DNA of 64,000 bases, from positions 120,921-184,920 of the forward strand of contig CM064552.1 of NCBI GenBank assembly GCA_032716605.1, read 5' to 3'. Position numbers and translations under genes: made by a program. Origin of the DNA: Paralithodes platypus (taxonomy: Eukaryota; Arthropoda; Malacostraca; Decapoda; Lithodidae). Positions 33,436 to 44,532 of the stretch are shown in pieces. Each line of letters begins with the position of its first letter. Positions within the stretch are counted from its first letter, which is position 1. The notes below the pieces were generated by a model, which saw nothing but the letters and a program-made list of their open reading frames with translations, made no database searches and had not been told where the DNA came from.

Positions 33436-34419
33436 GGGGAGACTCCAGGAATATTCCTAGCTCAGCTTCTATAAGAGACTCATTGCTGGCCTTTTGCCAT
33501 ATATATGGTAATGGTGTAACGCAGACTCACTGAAATTTTCATCATTCTATGTCCGCGCGTGCGCGCATTTTTAGTTTTTTTTTACTAAATGTTTGAATTC
33601 CCAAAATCGACTTAGCAAAAAAAAAAAAATTTTGTATGAGGTACCTTATATAGATTGTCTATACCACCTCGGAAGCTTATTGCCAATTTGATATGTGATC
33701 ATGTTGAAAACCGCAGGTAAATATCAATATAAATAATTGGGCCAATTTCCTATCCTAAATAAATAATTTGAGTATGGAAAATATTTCCCAAACTCAATAA
33801 GCTTCCGAGGGACTTGGTATGTATACTTGATATAATTATGTGGAGAAAATAGAGACAATCGGACAGTAATTTATTCCAAAATATACTCAGAAGGTGAATA
33901 AACATAATTTTTCATAAAGAGAGATTGAAAATAATTTACTCGTACGTAAAATTTTCCAGTCACAGTCCGTGCGAGCTTTTTCCTTCAGTTACCCCTATTA
34001 AAGGTTCGTCATGGTCGGTGCCACCCGCTCGCAAAGAAAACTTGATTATTTGGGAGACTAAAAGTATTTTGTATTAATATTTAGAATAGATTTTATACCA
34101 AAATCCATGATATTGGGGCCCCCCCAAGGGGGCCCTAGGGATATCCTACGGGTGTTTATGCCCTCATATGATCATTTCTATTGCTTACAGTAGCCCTTTA
34201 GACTACAGAAAAAGAAAACAAATGTTGGGTGGCTGGAAAAAAAAAAAAAAAAATTCGGGGGTCGAGGTCGACCCCCGGCCCGGGGGGGTTATGGATGCGA
34301 TATGTTTTTTTGTTCCTTCCTATGCTATTCTCCTATGTTGAAAGAAGCATTATAGAACAAAAACAGAAACATTAGAAATTTAAGCTGAGATAGGAAACAA
34401 TCCTGGAGACTCCCCTTAA
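33436..34419. mobile_element. TIR element with GGGGAGACTCCAGGA ends, about 980 bp
   Basis: The left end GGGGAGACTCCAGGA...CCTAGCTCAGCTT and the right end AAGCTGAGATAGG...TCCTGGAGACTCCCC are inverted repeats of about 33 bp. The right flank is TTAA (34416-34419). Two strong hairpins occur inside: GGGGCCCCCCCAAGGGGGCCC (34116-34137) and GGGGGTCGA-GG-TCGACCCCC (34257-34276). No transposase frame, so the element is non-autonomous. Confidence 0.75.
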
Positions 34420-34499
34420 GTCCTGAGAGAAACATACCGTGCTTGATAATAAGCTGTGACTGAGCAGGGCCTTGCCTTTATTCAACAGTAATGCACCGT

Positions 34500-34680
34500 G
34501 GATTGTTCTCTGTTTGTCTGTGTGTGTGTCTGTGTCTGTGTGTGTGTGTGTGATGTATAATGAAAAAGATTAACCTGGAACATGTCCGGCAAACTAAGAA
34601 ATACACAATAGAAATACAACCTGGAAACTGGTGAAAAGATTTAAGAGTGGAGAGAGAGAGAGAGAGAGAGAGAGATATGC
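34500..34680. repeat. (GT)n and (GA)n microsatellites
   Basis: GT with CTGT interruptions at 34515-34552 and (GA) at 34650-34675. Confidence 0.93.
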
Positions 34681-34974
34681 TATCACTACATGGTGTATAC
34701 AAAAATTATCTAATAAATGAAGTAAAACCAATAAATAAAATACAAACAAATAAATAGGGCAAATATAAGTTAAAGTTCAACAAATTAATATATATAAATA
34801 TAACTGTTATGGTGATGCTAAAGGATTATACTGTAGTCCGCTCACTATGAAAGAACTCAAGACTTAAAGAGATAATACTCTTAATACTACAAGCACATCT
34901 TCATAAGCTGAATTAAGTCTCTAAAGATAGATATAGTCTATTCATTATAATTAGGCCATAAATCTGGACCCCTC

Positions 34975-35225
34975 CTCCCTCATGCTTAGACCCATTAGTT
35001 TTAAGTTTTATGACATTCGCCTCCTTAGTGTGACGATTTTTAGAAATGTTTTGGCCTTTAGGTGTTGAATTGTCCTAGCTGGTGATAGCGAGCCTGCAAT
35101 TTAAGAGGAATCGGCCTTTGGCCCGGACATTTATCTACAAAATATTGCACAAATTAATCTCGAAGACGGGTCTTAGGGGTATTTTTTAAGCTTGATGAAG
35201 GTTTAGCGAGGAAACTAAACACAAA
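34975..35225 (+). mobile_element. Family B MITE, left end degraded
   Basis: CCTCCTCCCTCATGCTTAGAC, CTGGTGATAGCGAGCC, AATCGGCCTTTGGCCCGG and TTGATGAAGGTTTAGCGAGG are in family order. It merges into A/T-rich repeat at the right. Confidence 0.65.
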
Positions 35226-35264
35226 ATAAAAAAATAAAAAATAAAAAATAAATATATACAGTAT

Positions 35265-35290
35265 ACAGTATATATATATATATAATATAC

Positions 35291-35331
<41 letters not shown>

Positions 35332-35333
35332 TG
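35265..35333. repeat. (AT)n tract left of an inserted unit
   Basis: AT repeats with CAGTATA and CATATA interruptions. Confidence 0.93.
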
Positions 35334-35334
35334 T

Positions 35335-37234
35335 TACGAATCTGGACCTCAGTTGCTTAGAGACGGTATACGAAAATAATGACTAATGCAAATGCACCTT
35401 GTCTCTCTACCAAACAACACCACGACGCAACAGGTAAAAGCTTTATGAACGCTTCCAGGCTCTTCTCAGGGCTTAAGGTGCACACTGCCCTGCTCCTATT
35501 CTGAATAATAAGTAGAACAGAAATACTCATGTAACTTACTAGCTTTTCCTTTGTCCCTCAACTTTCTCTTCATAATTGCTGAGGGGCACAGGGCCCTGGG
35601 TGGGGCTTTGGTTCCCCGGGCGTTTCCGCTCCCTCCTCAGCTCCCCGCCATGGAGTGGCTTCGGTCACCCTGGCTTTATTGTGGTCGGCAGGTAGGGTTC
35701 TGTGGGGGCGCTCTGTTATGGCCTTGGAGCTGTTCGGCCAGGCAGCTTGGGGAAAAACAACAACAAACTAGCTACGAGAACTCGAAACCAACACCGGGAT
35801 TAGCAATGCTGGGTTGGATAATCAAAACAGTTAAATACATATAGGCTACCAGCAGACATCAACGAAATAAAGAGTGCAGGTGTACTTCGAGCATAACAGG
35901 CTATGCGCGCCCTCGACAATACTAAACCGGGCGCAAACCAGCCAACGGTAATCCACTCTCAACCCAGAGAGTTGCACATAATAATATAGCATATAATAAT
36001 GTTCTAACAATACAAGGCAGTGTCCTAATATGACTACTAACCTCGGGGTGATATTAGTGGAAGCAAGTTGCCCTGACCACCTCTAATATCACACCAATAT
36101 ATCCTGCTTCAACCTGGGCCCCCCAGTGAGTTACCGCCCAAACAATGAACTCTTAGAGTCCACCTCCCACACTCACTTAACTATGGGGGGGGGGGGGTTC
36201 CAGACTGAAGCTGGATTCCTAATTAATATTAAACACTCAGTTGCCTCAGTTCAAAACCCGAGATAGGGAACAAACAATGGCTGGGGCAGAACCGTCAAGG
36301 CTGCTGCCGGGTCATAAGCACAAACACTGGGAAAATATGTAGGGGTTATGGATGTGTGTGTGTGTGGACTGTCTATGGGATTAACAGTGCTTATTAGTAA
36401 GGACCCCAGCAAACCTCCCAGCTCTTCCCTATCACGAATTCCGATGTAGCCACCGGAGGTGCAGAGTGTATAAAACAAAGGGAATTATAATAAAATGCTG
36501 ATCAGAGGAAAATAATTAATTAAAAGAAATTATGGATGTCTAGGATTCTCTGTTAAATACGTTACGTTACTATTATGCAAGCAAGGAAAATAAACAGGGG
36601 GCCGACTGGGGTGCCACAAGAGAGAGAGCTACCACCACCTATACTGTCTGGCCGCCCACGAGAGAATGGTGAGGCCTGGCCCTGGCGAAGCTGGCGGGAG
36701 CCAGGCTCAAACTAAGGGGGTTGCAATATCTCACCACACGATATGATAAGACTAAGACACTTCACAAGAATAACTTGTACTAAAGTATTCCTGTGTTAAC
36801 AAATTAACTAAAACAGTGTGGCAGATAAAATAAAGTACATCTTTATATTGTAACACAACTGAACTTGCAATGGTCACACAATTACTTAGACTCGTGTTGC
36901 TTTAGCAACACTACCTCCACCTCCCCCCACGAGAGAGCAACATTCCGTCCTCCCCTTCCTCGCTTGACCAGCCACGCCTAGCAGCAAAATACAGCGCTGC
37001 CACTACCTAGCAACAGGTTAGACGAAACTAGTAACACTCTATTGGCTCATTCTACACAAATGTTTATTGAGACAAAATTGCTTAGAGGCACGGCAAAACT
37101 AGTCATGCCCAATTGGAAGGGTATCTGAGAGAAACTCACAATGCCAGGTCTTTCTAATAGACTTGGCACAGCTGCTCTCAGGAAGTCTGGCGCCACTAAA
37201 GTCTATCTACTCCTAAAAGACCCTGGTCATTGTG

Positions 37235-37236
<2 letters not shown>
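35335..37236. mobile_element. Putative LTR-like or other insertion with TG...CA ends
   Basis: The unit begins TGTTACGAATCTGG directly after (AT)n and ends CATTGTGACA directly before (TA)n. TGTTAC and GTGACA are near-inverted, as in LTR termini, and the AT flanks are compatible with a short target duplication. A similar start (ATTGTTACGACTG) with related downstream words (CGCAACA, ACTTCCAGGCTCT) lies at 38648. No gag, protease or RT frame was found, so a solo LTR or a non-autonomous element is more likely than a full one. The G/C content is higher than the flanks. Confidence 0.45.

Positions 37237-37323
<87 letters not shown>
37237..37323. repeat. (TA)n microsatellite
   Basis: About 43 TA units. 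Confidence 0.97.
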
Positions 37324-37326
<3 letters not shown>

Positions 37327-37439
37327 TATATACATAATAATACAGTAATACAATTAATATAATAATGTACAATTTTTGTTTCTTCTATATTCCAACTACT
37401 CCCTCTCGGGCAAATAAACACAAATGTATCCTTAACTTC

Positions 37440-37551
37440 TGTTGTTCAAAAAGGGATACTGCAAATGGGCTGCAACTTTTAATACCTATTCCCTGGCTGA
37501 CTCTTCCCAAATGGTAGATACATTAGTTCAGTTACTCTGGTCACATTTTAG
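37440..37551 (+). mobile_element. Family E MITE, left part
   Basis: TTCAAAAAGGGATACTGCAAA, ACCTATTCCCTGGCTGACTC and CCCAAATGGTAGATACATTAG match the core. It is interrupted at 37552 and resumes near 37801 (GGTCAAGATTTTTGGCCTAAA...GAATAGACTATAG). Confidence 0.7.
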
Positions 37552-37800
37552 TTAAGGGGCTTTCACAAACTCACGACAAACACCACGACAAACCCAAAGC
37601 AGAATATTGGTATACCTCGAGGGCCGGAAATGGCATACGTCCTTCTTAAGCTGCATAAAATCGTCTAACAGCAGCCAGACTATATTGAAAAGGATGTCTA
37701 CAGTAATGGAGGGGTTAATGCCCATGCTGCCGACTGCACCACGTTGGGCCAGTCGTGGACCATCAGGATCATAATGGTGAATTAGTGAAAGCCCCTTTTA
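37552..37800. mobile_element. TIR element GGGGCTTTCAC inserted in family E
   Basis: TTAA-GGGGCTTTCACAAACTCAC at the left and GTGAATTAGTGAAAGCCCC-TTTA at the right are 19-bp inverted ends with two mismatches. TTTA is one change from TTAA. Its interior contains a family C half ending GGAGGGG-TTAA. Confidence 0.75.
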
Positions 37801-37860
37801 CACAGGAGAGAGAGGTCAAGATTTTTGGCCTAAATATCTTGAATAGACTATAGTATTAAA
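37801..37860 (+). mobile_element. Family E MITE, right end
   Basis: AGGTCAAGATTTTTGGCCTAA and TTGAATAGACTATAG complete the copy begun at 37440. Confidence 0.65.
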
Positions 37861-39826
37861 TCAAAATTGTGGTCTTCTTGCAAGAGTTACATAAAGGCAG
37901 AATGGATTATATATATTCTGGTCTAGGCTCTGGGTGGGTAGTTTCATATTTCTGGGGTATCTGGTTAGCTCCGATTACACAAAACACTTATCTCAGTCAA
38001 TATCACTGAGAGAAAGAGAGAGAGATGGCTTGAATCAGGTTGTTGTAAGTTAGTATGTTCGTTCACAACTGTTTTGAGAGAGTAATGGCGGCTGATAGGA
38101 CAACTTCAACCCATTCATTCCAGGACATCATCGGCTACTGTTAGACGATTTTTAGGAAGTTGAATGATAAAGTTTTGCAAGGTATCCATTAACTACCACT
38201 AATCATTTTTAAGCTGCATAATATAGGTATATTTAAAATATAATGGCATGCAGTGGGGGATTGAAAGAGAAGAAAAGCATTTCCAATTTTAATAAGTCAA
38301 ATAAGTCGTCATTGGTGAAGTTATTAACATTTATTCACTTAACTCACATGTGATCGTGATATAACCATGATTTAGTTATCCAAGCTAACCAGGGAAACAA
38401 TATATTCTTTGAGACAAGTTTCGTAGTCAAGTTTAAGACCTGTATTAGTTACTATGTAAATGTAGGCCTTACGTGGTGGTATGTACTTAAAATACAGTTT
38501 GTCCTCTGCAATGGATGCCCTTTCTCCCTAAAAATTCATGGTAAGGTTATTGCCTGGCATTTACACGTCATTGCCTCATTTAGTAGAGTAGAGTCTTATT
38601 CTTATAAGCCATGAATCGAATCCTGGTTTAATATAGATAGATAGATATTGTTACGACTGACAGTAGAGGCTTCGAGTCCTTTGACTAATACAGACAATTT
38701 AATACTCAGTATCTCCGTAGCCTCAACTCGTAACACAGCCTATCGCAACAGAACAGAGCTCATTCACAACTTCCAGGCTCTCTGGGGACCAAAGGGACTG
38801 GTTCCGTTATACAAACAATGCGAACTGAAACCCCTACTTGTGGTGAAAAGAATCATCAAAACTCAGTACTGAATGGAAATACTGAGAAGGATCCTTTCTT
38901 CGGCTGTACAAGGAAGAGAAAGCTCAGATTTAATTTAAGTTAATAAAACTAGGGTAAATACATGCCAACAATGAATGCCAAAATAATGAAGCAAGTATCA
39001 AGCATAAACAAATGAATCAAGAATCAAACAAACACCTATCAACCACCACCCACCCAACTATCCTAACAATCGTTGAGGAATCCCAAGCCGACTTTAACTT
39101 TAAAAAAAATAATAATTGTGCTGGAGCTTGTGATAAGCGGAGAAATAATACCCAGGTAGGCTAACACACACACAAATATAAAATGCCAAATTCTATTTTG
39201 TCCAGACTACCAGTTTGCCTGGGCCGAAGTAATCCTCCCTGTAACTGAAGACTAATGAAGTCCTCCACCCTCTACTTCGAACCAGGCATTTCAATAGGCT
39301 GGACCCTTAACTAAAATAATGCACATACAATATATAATGATCGGCTGGTAACAATTAAATATACTGTCAACCATGAACATGAAATATAGGGTGGGATTTG
39401 CTAGCAAGTTATTTTGAAAGAAGTACAGGTATATTATATTCCTACTTTTAATAAAATATATTTTTGTTATTACTAACATTGGAAGATTCAATCAAATTTA
39501 GGAAGTCTTGACAATTTAATGGTAATACAGTAGATGCAGTAACTTAAAATTACTATTCTGCTAGGGTAGGAATAATCTGACAGTTGTTTGAAAGTTAGAT
39601 TCTTATTTAACAAACTCCCAAGGAAATCATAATTCGCATAGCAACTGATTCTCTGTTCAGGTCAAAATGGGTTCAAACTAAAGGGTTGAATACCTACGAC
39701 TATGCAGCATAAATTGTACTTCGGAATGGTTACATTCCCATTACTACCTATCTGTACAATCGCTATTCAGAGTTTTGACCTACTTCAACTCCCGAGCCAA
39801 AGGCACATCACTATATTCACAACGGT
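37861..39826. other. AT-rich stretch without recognised gene
   Basis: The stretch contains a family C remnant near 38115-38165, a (TAGA)n run at 38633-38646 and a TGTTACGACTG start at 38649 related to the unit at 35335. The frame at 38648-38872 has no domain. Nothing else could be assigned. Confidence 0.35.
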
Positions 39827-39837
39827 TGATAATACTA

Positions 39838-40236
39838 TCTATCTATCTATCTATTGCCTGACGCCGTGATCCCCGAAGGGGTGGCCACGAACGAACCGCC
39901 CCCATGCACCTCTGTCCCCAGTCAGTCGACGCCCCTCCCCCCAACCAGCACCGCCTTCGTTCATGTAGTTCCTCACTCCATCCTTCCACCTCATATTCGG
40001 TCTACCTCTCCCCCTCTGTCCCTCCACCTCGCTCTCGTACACCCTCTTAGTCATTCTCTCGCTTTCCATACGTTCCATATGGCCGAACCATCTCAAGTTG
40101 TTCCTTTTCACACATTCCAGCACATCTACCTCCACACCACACCTCCTTCTTACTTCCTCATTAGTCTGTCTATCCCTCCATGTAACTCCGCACGCACTCC
40201 TTAAGTAATTCATTTCCACTGCTCTCACTCTTGGTC
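39838..40236 (-). mobile_element. LINE 3' end (RT C-terminal region) with (CTAT)n tail and 11-bp target duplication
   Basis: The direct repeat TGATAATACTA lies at 39827-39837 and 40237-40247. The LINE ends in an (ATAG) tail (CTAT on the + strand, 39838-39855). Copies at 54101-54424 and 58798-59147 and a tag at 59931-59996 share the 3' end. Confidence 0.9.
39851..40236 (-). CDS. C-terminal domain of a LINE reverse transcriptase ORF, 5'-truncated
   Basis: The frame is open for about 128 codons: RAVEMNYLRSACGVTWRDR, EEVRRRCGVEVDVLECVKRN, LRWFGHMERMESERMTKRVY, GQRGRGRPNMRWKDGVRNYM and the end FVRGHPFGDHGVRQ. The pattern LRWFGHxERM ... RGRPxxRWxDxV marks the C-terminal tail of RTE- and L1-type retrotransposon proteins. 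No RT catalytic motif is included. The frame is intact, so the insertion may be young. Not expected to be expressed. Confidence 0.82.
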
Positions 40237-40259
40237 TGATAATACTACAACTCGTTTTT

Positions 40260-41500
40260 ACCTTAATAATTATGTCCTTGAAACACCTTCACGATAATAA
40301 GACCTATTATTCATTCGATAAGTTCTCGAATCACCTTGAAAATATCACACTTATTATTTCATCATCTGTTCTTAAATCACCTCAACAATATCAGAAACTA
40401 TTACTTAATCAAATATCTTCTTAAGTAATTTTAACAATATCAGAAATAATTCTTCGTTACACGGTCTTAACGCCTTACGAGCGGGCGCGTAAGGAATTTC
40501 TACTACCCGCCAAGCGGGTGGTTTTACCCTAAATGGCCTTGTTTCCGTGCTCTTTTTCATGCATAAACAAGAGCCAGAGCGTAATACAATTATGTATCCC
40601 TGAAAGGGCGTTAATTCAGCTTTCCAATGACACCAGAACCATCCTCCTACGACCACGCGTTCTCTTGCAACGATCGTGCAACACGAAGGAAAAATCCCTA
40701 AAATACGGTAATTTCTTGACATAATACCCTGTGTAGTGAGGGAGGGAGGGTGGATGTGTGTGGGGTAAACGTCAGTAGGCCCACGGGGACCGTGGCGAAC
40801 GGTCAGACCCCGACCTACGCTCCTCCCACCGCTCGGCTCTCTCTCAGAGCACATTACGTGCTCAAAATCGCATGCGATTATAGCCGGGCCCCGCTCTTTA
40901 GGCTGGGGTTCTCTTGTCCGACTATAGCCGGGTGCCGCCAAAGAAGGGTTAAATCACCTTAACATTATCAGAAGCTATTACCAAATGGAATATCTCGTTA
41001 GATCATCTCAACTATCAGGCTATTACCAAATGGAATATCTCCTTAGATCATCTTAACTATCAGAAATAATTATTCAATTACACGATCTTAAATCACCTTA
41101 ACAATATTAGTAACGATTATTAAATCAGTATTATGTACTTAAATCACCTTTGACAACATCAAAACAATTGCTCAATCAACGTCTTTAAATCACCTTAACA
41201 ATATTTTAAACTACAGTACCGGTACTGTATTTCTAAATCAAACATCTTAGATCATCCTAACATCACAAGTCATTATTCAATTACATGTTCTTAAACCACC
41301 TTAACAATATTAGTAACGATGACTAAATCAGTATGAACTTACATCTACTTGACAATATCAGAACTATTATTAAATCAACGTGTCCTTAAACGTTCTAAAA
41401 TCAACTTAATAGTATCAGTAACAATGACTAAATCAGTATGAACTTACATCTTCACAATATCAGAACTATTATTAAATCAACGTGTCCTTAATCCCGCCTT
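40260..41500 (+). repeat. Degenerate tandem array of a 50-60-bp AT-rich unit
   Basis: A loose unit of the form TTAAATCACCTTAACAATATC then AGAAACTATTATTAAATCAA recurs about 13 times, with 10-25% variation and some partial units. The array is interrupted by the GC-rich element at 40467-40952. Removing that element restores ACACGGTC-TTAA-ATCACC, as in the neighbouring unit ACACGATCTTAAATCACC (41073). Confidence 0.82.
40467..40952. mobile_element. GC-rich TTAA insertion in the tandem array
   Basis: TTAA occurs at both edges (40467-40470 and 40949-40952), and the array unit is exactly restored without the element. Ends CGCCTTACGAGCGGGC and GCCGCCAAAGAAGGG are only weakly inverted. Internal palindromes include CCCGCCAAGCGGG and two GACTATAGCCGGG-like words. 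The 178-codon reverse frame (40405-40941) crosses the boundary of the insertion and shows no domain, so I treat it as chance. Confidence 0.75.
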
Positions 41501-41529
41501 CCGATTGGCTGACTGGACTACTCCTTCAA

Positions 41530-41640
41530 AGGAAATACTAAATTAACCTTCTTTCACTTCTACAGGCCCTTCCCAAACTGACATATAATGCTAGCAAGAA
41601 TGAAATTAAAAAGTGGGTCATCATGCTGAAAGGTAACTGC
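41530..41640. mobile_element. Family C MITE remnant
   Basis: AATTAACCTTCTTTCACTTC, AGGCCCTTCCCAAACTGAC and GGGTCATCATGCTGAAAGG are family words, strongly decayed. Confidence 0.4.
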
Positions 41641-41700
41641 TTGGATTCAGCTTTTATCTATATTGGTACCCTCCCTGCTCCCCCTCATGTACAGTCCTAT

Positions 41701-41992
41701 ATATGATGCAGGGTGTCAAACCAGAGCCGAGTACACTGCTTATAGTCTTATATTATTGTATATGTCAAGATAAAATTAAGGTCTATAGTATAAATTATGT
41801 CATTGGAAGTTTTAAGATAGTCAAAACAGTGCTATTTTATGTTAATTTTCTCGTATTTCTTCTCATATTCTTTCAGGTCTTGTTTTAAGATAGTCAAAAC
41901 AATGCTATTTTATGTTAATGTTCTTGTATTCCTTCTTATATTCATTCAGGTATTCTAACAAAATGACTCCGGTTTGACACCCTGATCTGATG
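41701..41992. mobile_element. hAT-like MITE with 8-bp target duplication, copy 1
   Basis: The element (41709-41984, 276 bp) has ends CAGGGTGTCAAACCAGAGC / GACTCCGGTTTGACACCCTG and is flanked by ATATGATG / ATCTGATG, an 8-bp pair with one mismatch. Inside, a roughly 70-bp segment (GTTTTAAGATAGTCAAAACA...TCAGGT) is tandemly duplicated (41808-41877 and 41882-41950). Non-coding. Confidence 0.87.
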
Positions 41993-41999
41993 AGGACCA

Positions 42000-43239
42000 A
42001 TGAGGTCTATCCTTACACTGACCCCTTCTTGCTCATCTGCTCTTACTGCCCACTTTACAATCCAGAACCAAGTAGTGGACACCAATATATAAACATTAAT
42101 GCACCATCAAACATTTAGCCTTCCATTGTCCTATTTCTTATCTCTAAATATCCACTATTCAAAAACAACCAATTGAGTACATAAATCAATTCTCACCAGC
42201 AATCTGCCATTTTGTGGGTTGGACTAAGATCTCCTGGATTTATCATTCGAGCTAAGAAAATATACAGTAATCTGCTCATGCCTGGTTAATAACTACAGAT
42301 GATTTCAACTATATAACATTAAAATATTGTGTAAGCTGGAAAGAACGAAAGTATTACGTTAAAAAACTTGGTTAACCTATTTGAGAATACTCAAAACCCA
42401 TCCTACTTAGGATGCTAATCAAGTATATGTTCACAAGCATAATATACATTTTTTTTTAAATACAATTGACGTATATCTGTAGGTAGCATTAAATATAATA
42501 AGGGCTTAACCTAAATATAAAACTTTCTAGTTGACATTTGTATCCACAATCAAATGTAATCAATACATAACCCTTCAATTATGCAAGCAATTATAGGGAT
42601 TAATTTTCCAAGACAAACATGCTTAGCAGATAATCTTAAAATCAATTATATTATTGGGTATTGTATGTTGTGTAGAATGTACAGTACACATGCGAGGTGA
42701 AGACATTTATTTGAAACCGACACATGGCAATTTAATAAAGTATTTCTGGATTTAGAGGTCATTTTTTTAAGGTTGTCATTCCGTACCCGGTTCACAGACT
42801 AGGGTACCTTACTGGCTTATTTATGTAATTCACTAGATAGCCAAATTCCATAACCAAACTCTTATAGGGCCAATAATATTTGTTATGAATGGCTATAAAT
42901 ATTATTAAAACTGAGGATGAATTGCTATTAATCTTATTAAAACTGAGCAAGCTTTTGACAACTATTTTTAACATGATTCTAAATAAAGAGCAAATGGCTT
43001 TAAATTAGTATGTATTAAATTCAGCTATAATTGTAAACCGTTATATAGGAAAACAAGTGAACTAAGCTTATAGAAACATGTTTTCCTTGGATCATGCCTT
43101 GAAACAGATAAAACAGCTCGTTTAACACCACAAAAAGGCAAAATATTCACATAAATTATATAGAATTCAAATATTTTTAATTGGAAAACTTTAAGCCTAG
43201 TATTTGAACACTTAACAAATTTAATCAAATAATTAGTTA
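42000..43239. other. AT-rich stretch, no gene seen
   Basis: No recognisable domain, repeat or splice signal was supported in this stretch. Confidence 0.3.
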
Positions 43240-43544
43240 TGTACACTCACAAGCCACAATTTAGATCCACCCTCTTAACTTGATGGCATAAATACCAAAC
43301 TACTACAGTACTGGAGCGTAGGCTATATCGTTATTTCCAGTTATTTTGATTTTTGTTTTCTTTATATTGTCATTCCTGTTTTGGTTTGTTTATTTGCAAG
43401 TTCTACATTATAACAATAAAACCATACAATAATTGCTGAATATGATCAATGAAATAGTATACTTTAGTACATAGCAAACTTGGCTGAGTGGATATACTGG
43501 CACTATTTACAGGGTAAATAAAAATTATGGCTTGTAAGTGTACA
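43240..43544. mobile_element. TIR element TGTACACTYACAAGCC
   Basis: TGTACACTCACAAGCCACAAT at the left and ATTATGGCTTGTAAGTGTACA at the right are inverted, about 32 bp with a few mismatches. The interior of about 240 bp is AT-rich. The target duplication is unclear, so the superfamily is not assigned. Confidence 0.6.
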
Positions 43545-43974
43545 AGCATACCACAAGTTCTGAACCAGGAAATGGCCCAGTATCACACAAAACACTTCCA
43601 CCACTCCAAAAATAATTAATAAAATAAAAAATATATAAATAAATAAAACAAATAAAGCTTGTGTATGTTTCCACCTAACAAAATCAGCGTGGGTCTGACA
43701 GAATATTAAGGCAAATTTTGAAAAGCACACGGTCACGTAAATTGATCCATCTTTAGTCTAGTTACTGATACCAATATAAAAAATCCCAGATATGGAAAAA
43801 TATTTACAATAGAAGGCAATGATCTGGCTATAGTCTATGGTTATCAAAAGGACAATTAACTTCACATATTGAACGCTACTAATAATGAATTAATTTGATT
43901 TTTTTGGACTAACTTCAGTCATTGAGAACATAAAACTTGCTGCTTAGTCAGGAACAGCAGGGTGTGAACATTAA

Positions 43975-44185
43975 TTTAACCTATTCTGTACCAGCGACGT
44001 CCTTTTCTTTCTATTCTGGCAACTATTAGACAATTTTATTAAGTTTAAAAAGGGTAACCAGCAATGATGAAGTTTCGAACTAACTCTTTGTACTACCACA
44101 AATCCTTCTTTAAATGCACAACATCGTCTAAATATAGCTAGAATACAATTGAAAAGACAACTTGGTTAAAGAAGGGGTTAATACT
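43975..44185. mobile_element. Family C TTAA MITE
   Basis: TTAACCTATTCTGTACCAGCG at the left, CTATTCTGGCAACTATTAGAC / CATCGTCTAAATATAGCTAG core, and GGTTAAAGAAGGGG-TTAA at the right. It is related to the 22926 copy (both contain TACTACCACAAATCCTT). Confidence 0.78.
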
Positions 44186-44532
44186 GAAATCAGGATTATA
44201 GTGTAATTGATAAAACTAACCATATCAATTTGCATTTCTCAGTACTCAATTTATATAAAAAAATCACTAGTTTATAGAGTTCAATACGGTACTATAAAGT
44301 TCCTACTCAAATTCAATACGGTACTATAAATTTCCTACTTCTCAAACTCAAGACAAACTTTAAAAAAACTTCTCAAAATTAAGACAAACTTTAAATAAAT
44401 ATAATTCTATTCTACATATAACTTAAATGTAACTTGTATGTAAGTGCAATTTCCATTTTTCAATATCAATTACAGAAGTAATAATTACTGTACTCAATTT
44501 TTTACCAGTTTAAGTTAAATAGTGTAGGATGA

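Noticed and set aside
35551..35844. 97-codon Gly/Ala/Leu-rich forward ORF inside the TG...CA unit
   Set aside because: No gag, protease or RT motif and no related frame in the similar start at 38648.
39850..40204. Forward-strand Pro/Ser-rich ORFs at 39854, 54116 and 58804
   Set aside because: They are antisense shadows of the LINE RT C-terminal frame.
40405..40941. 178-codon reverse-strand ORF with no internal stop
   Set aside because: It spans the right half of a TTAA insertion and continues into the flanking tandem array, and the composition follows the GC-rich element. No family recognised.
40260..41500. CRISPR-like array of regular repeats
   Set aside because: Units are adjacent, degenerate and AT-rich without conserved repeat/spacer alternation, in a eukaryotic setting.
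41703..41888. 61-codon ORF in the hAT-like element as a transposase fragment
   Set aside because: No hAT dimerisation or catalytic motif; the frame comes from the duplicated AT-rich interior.
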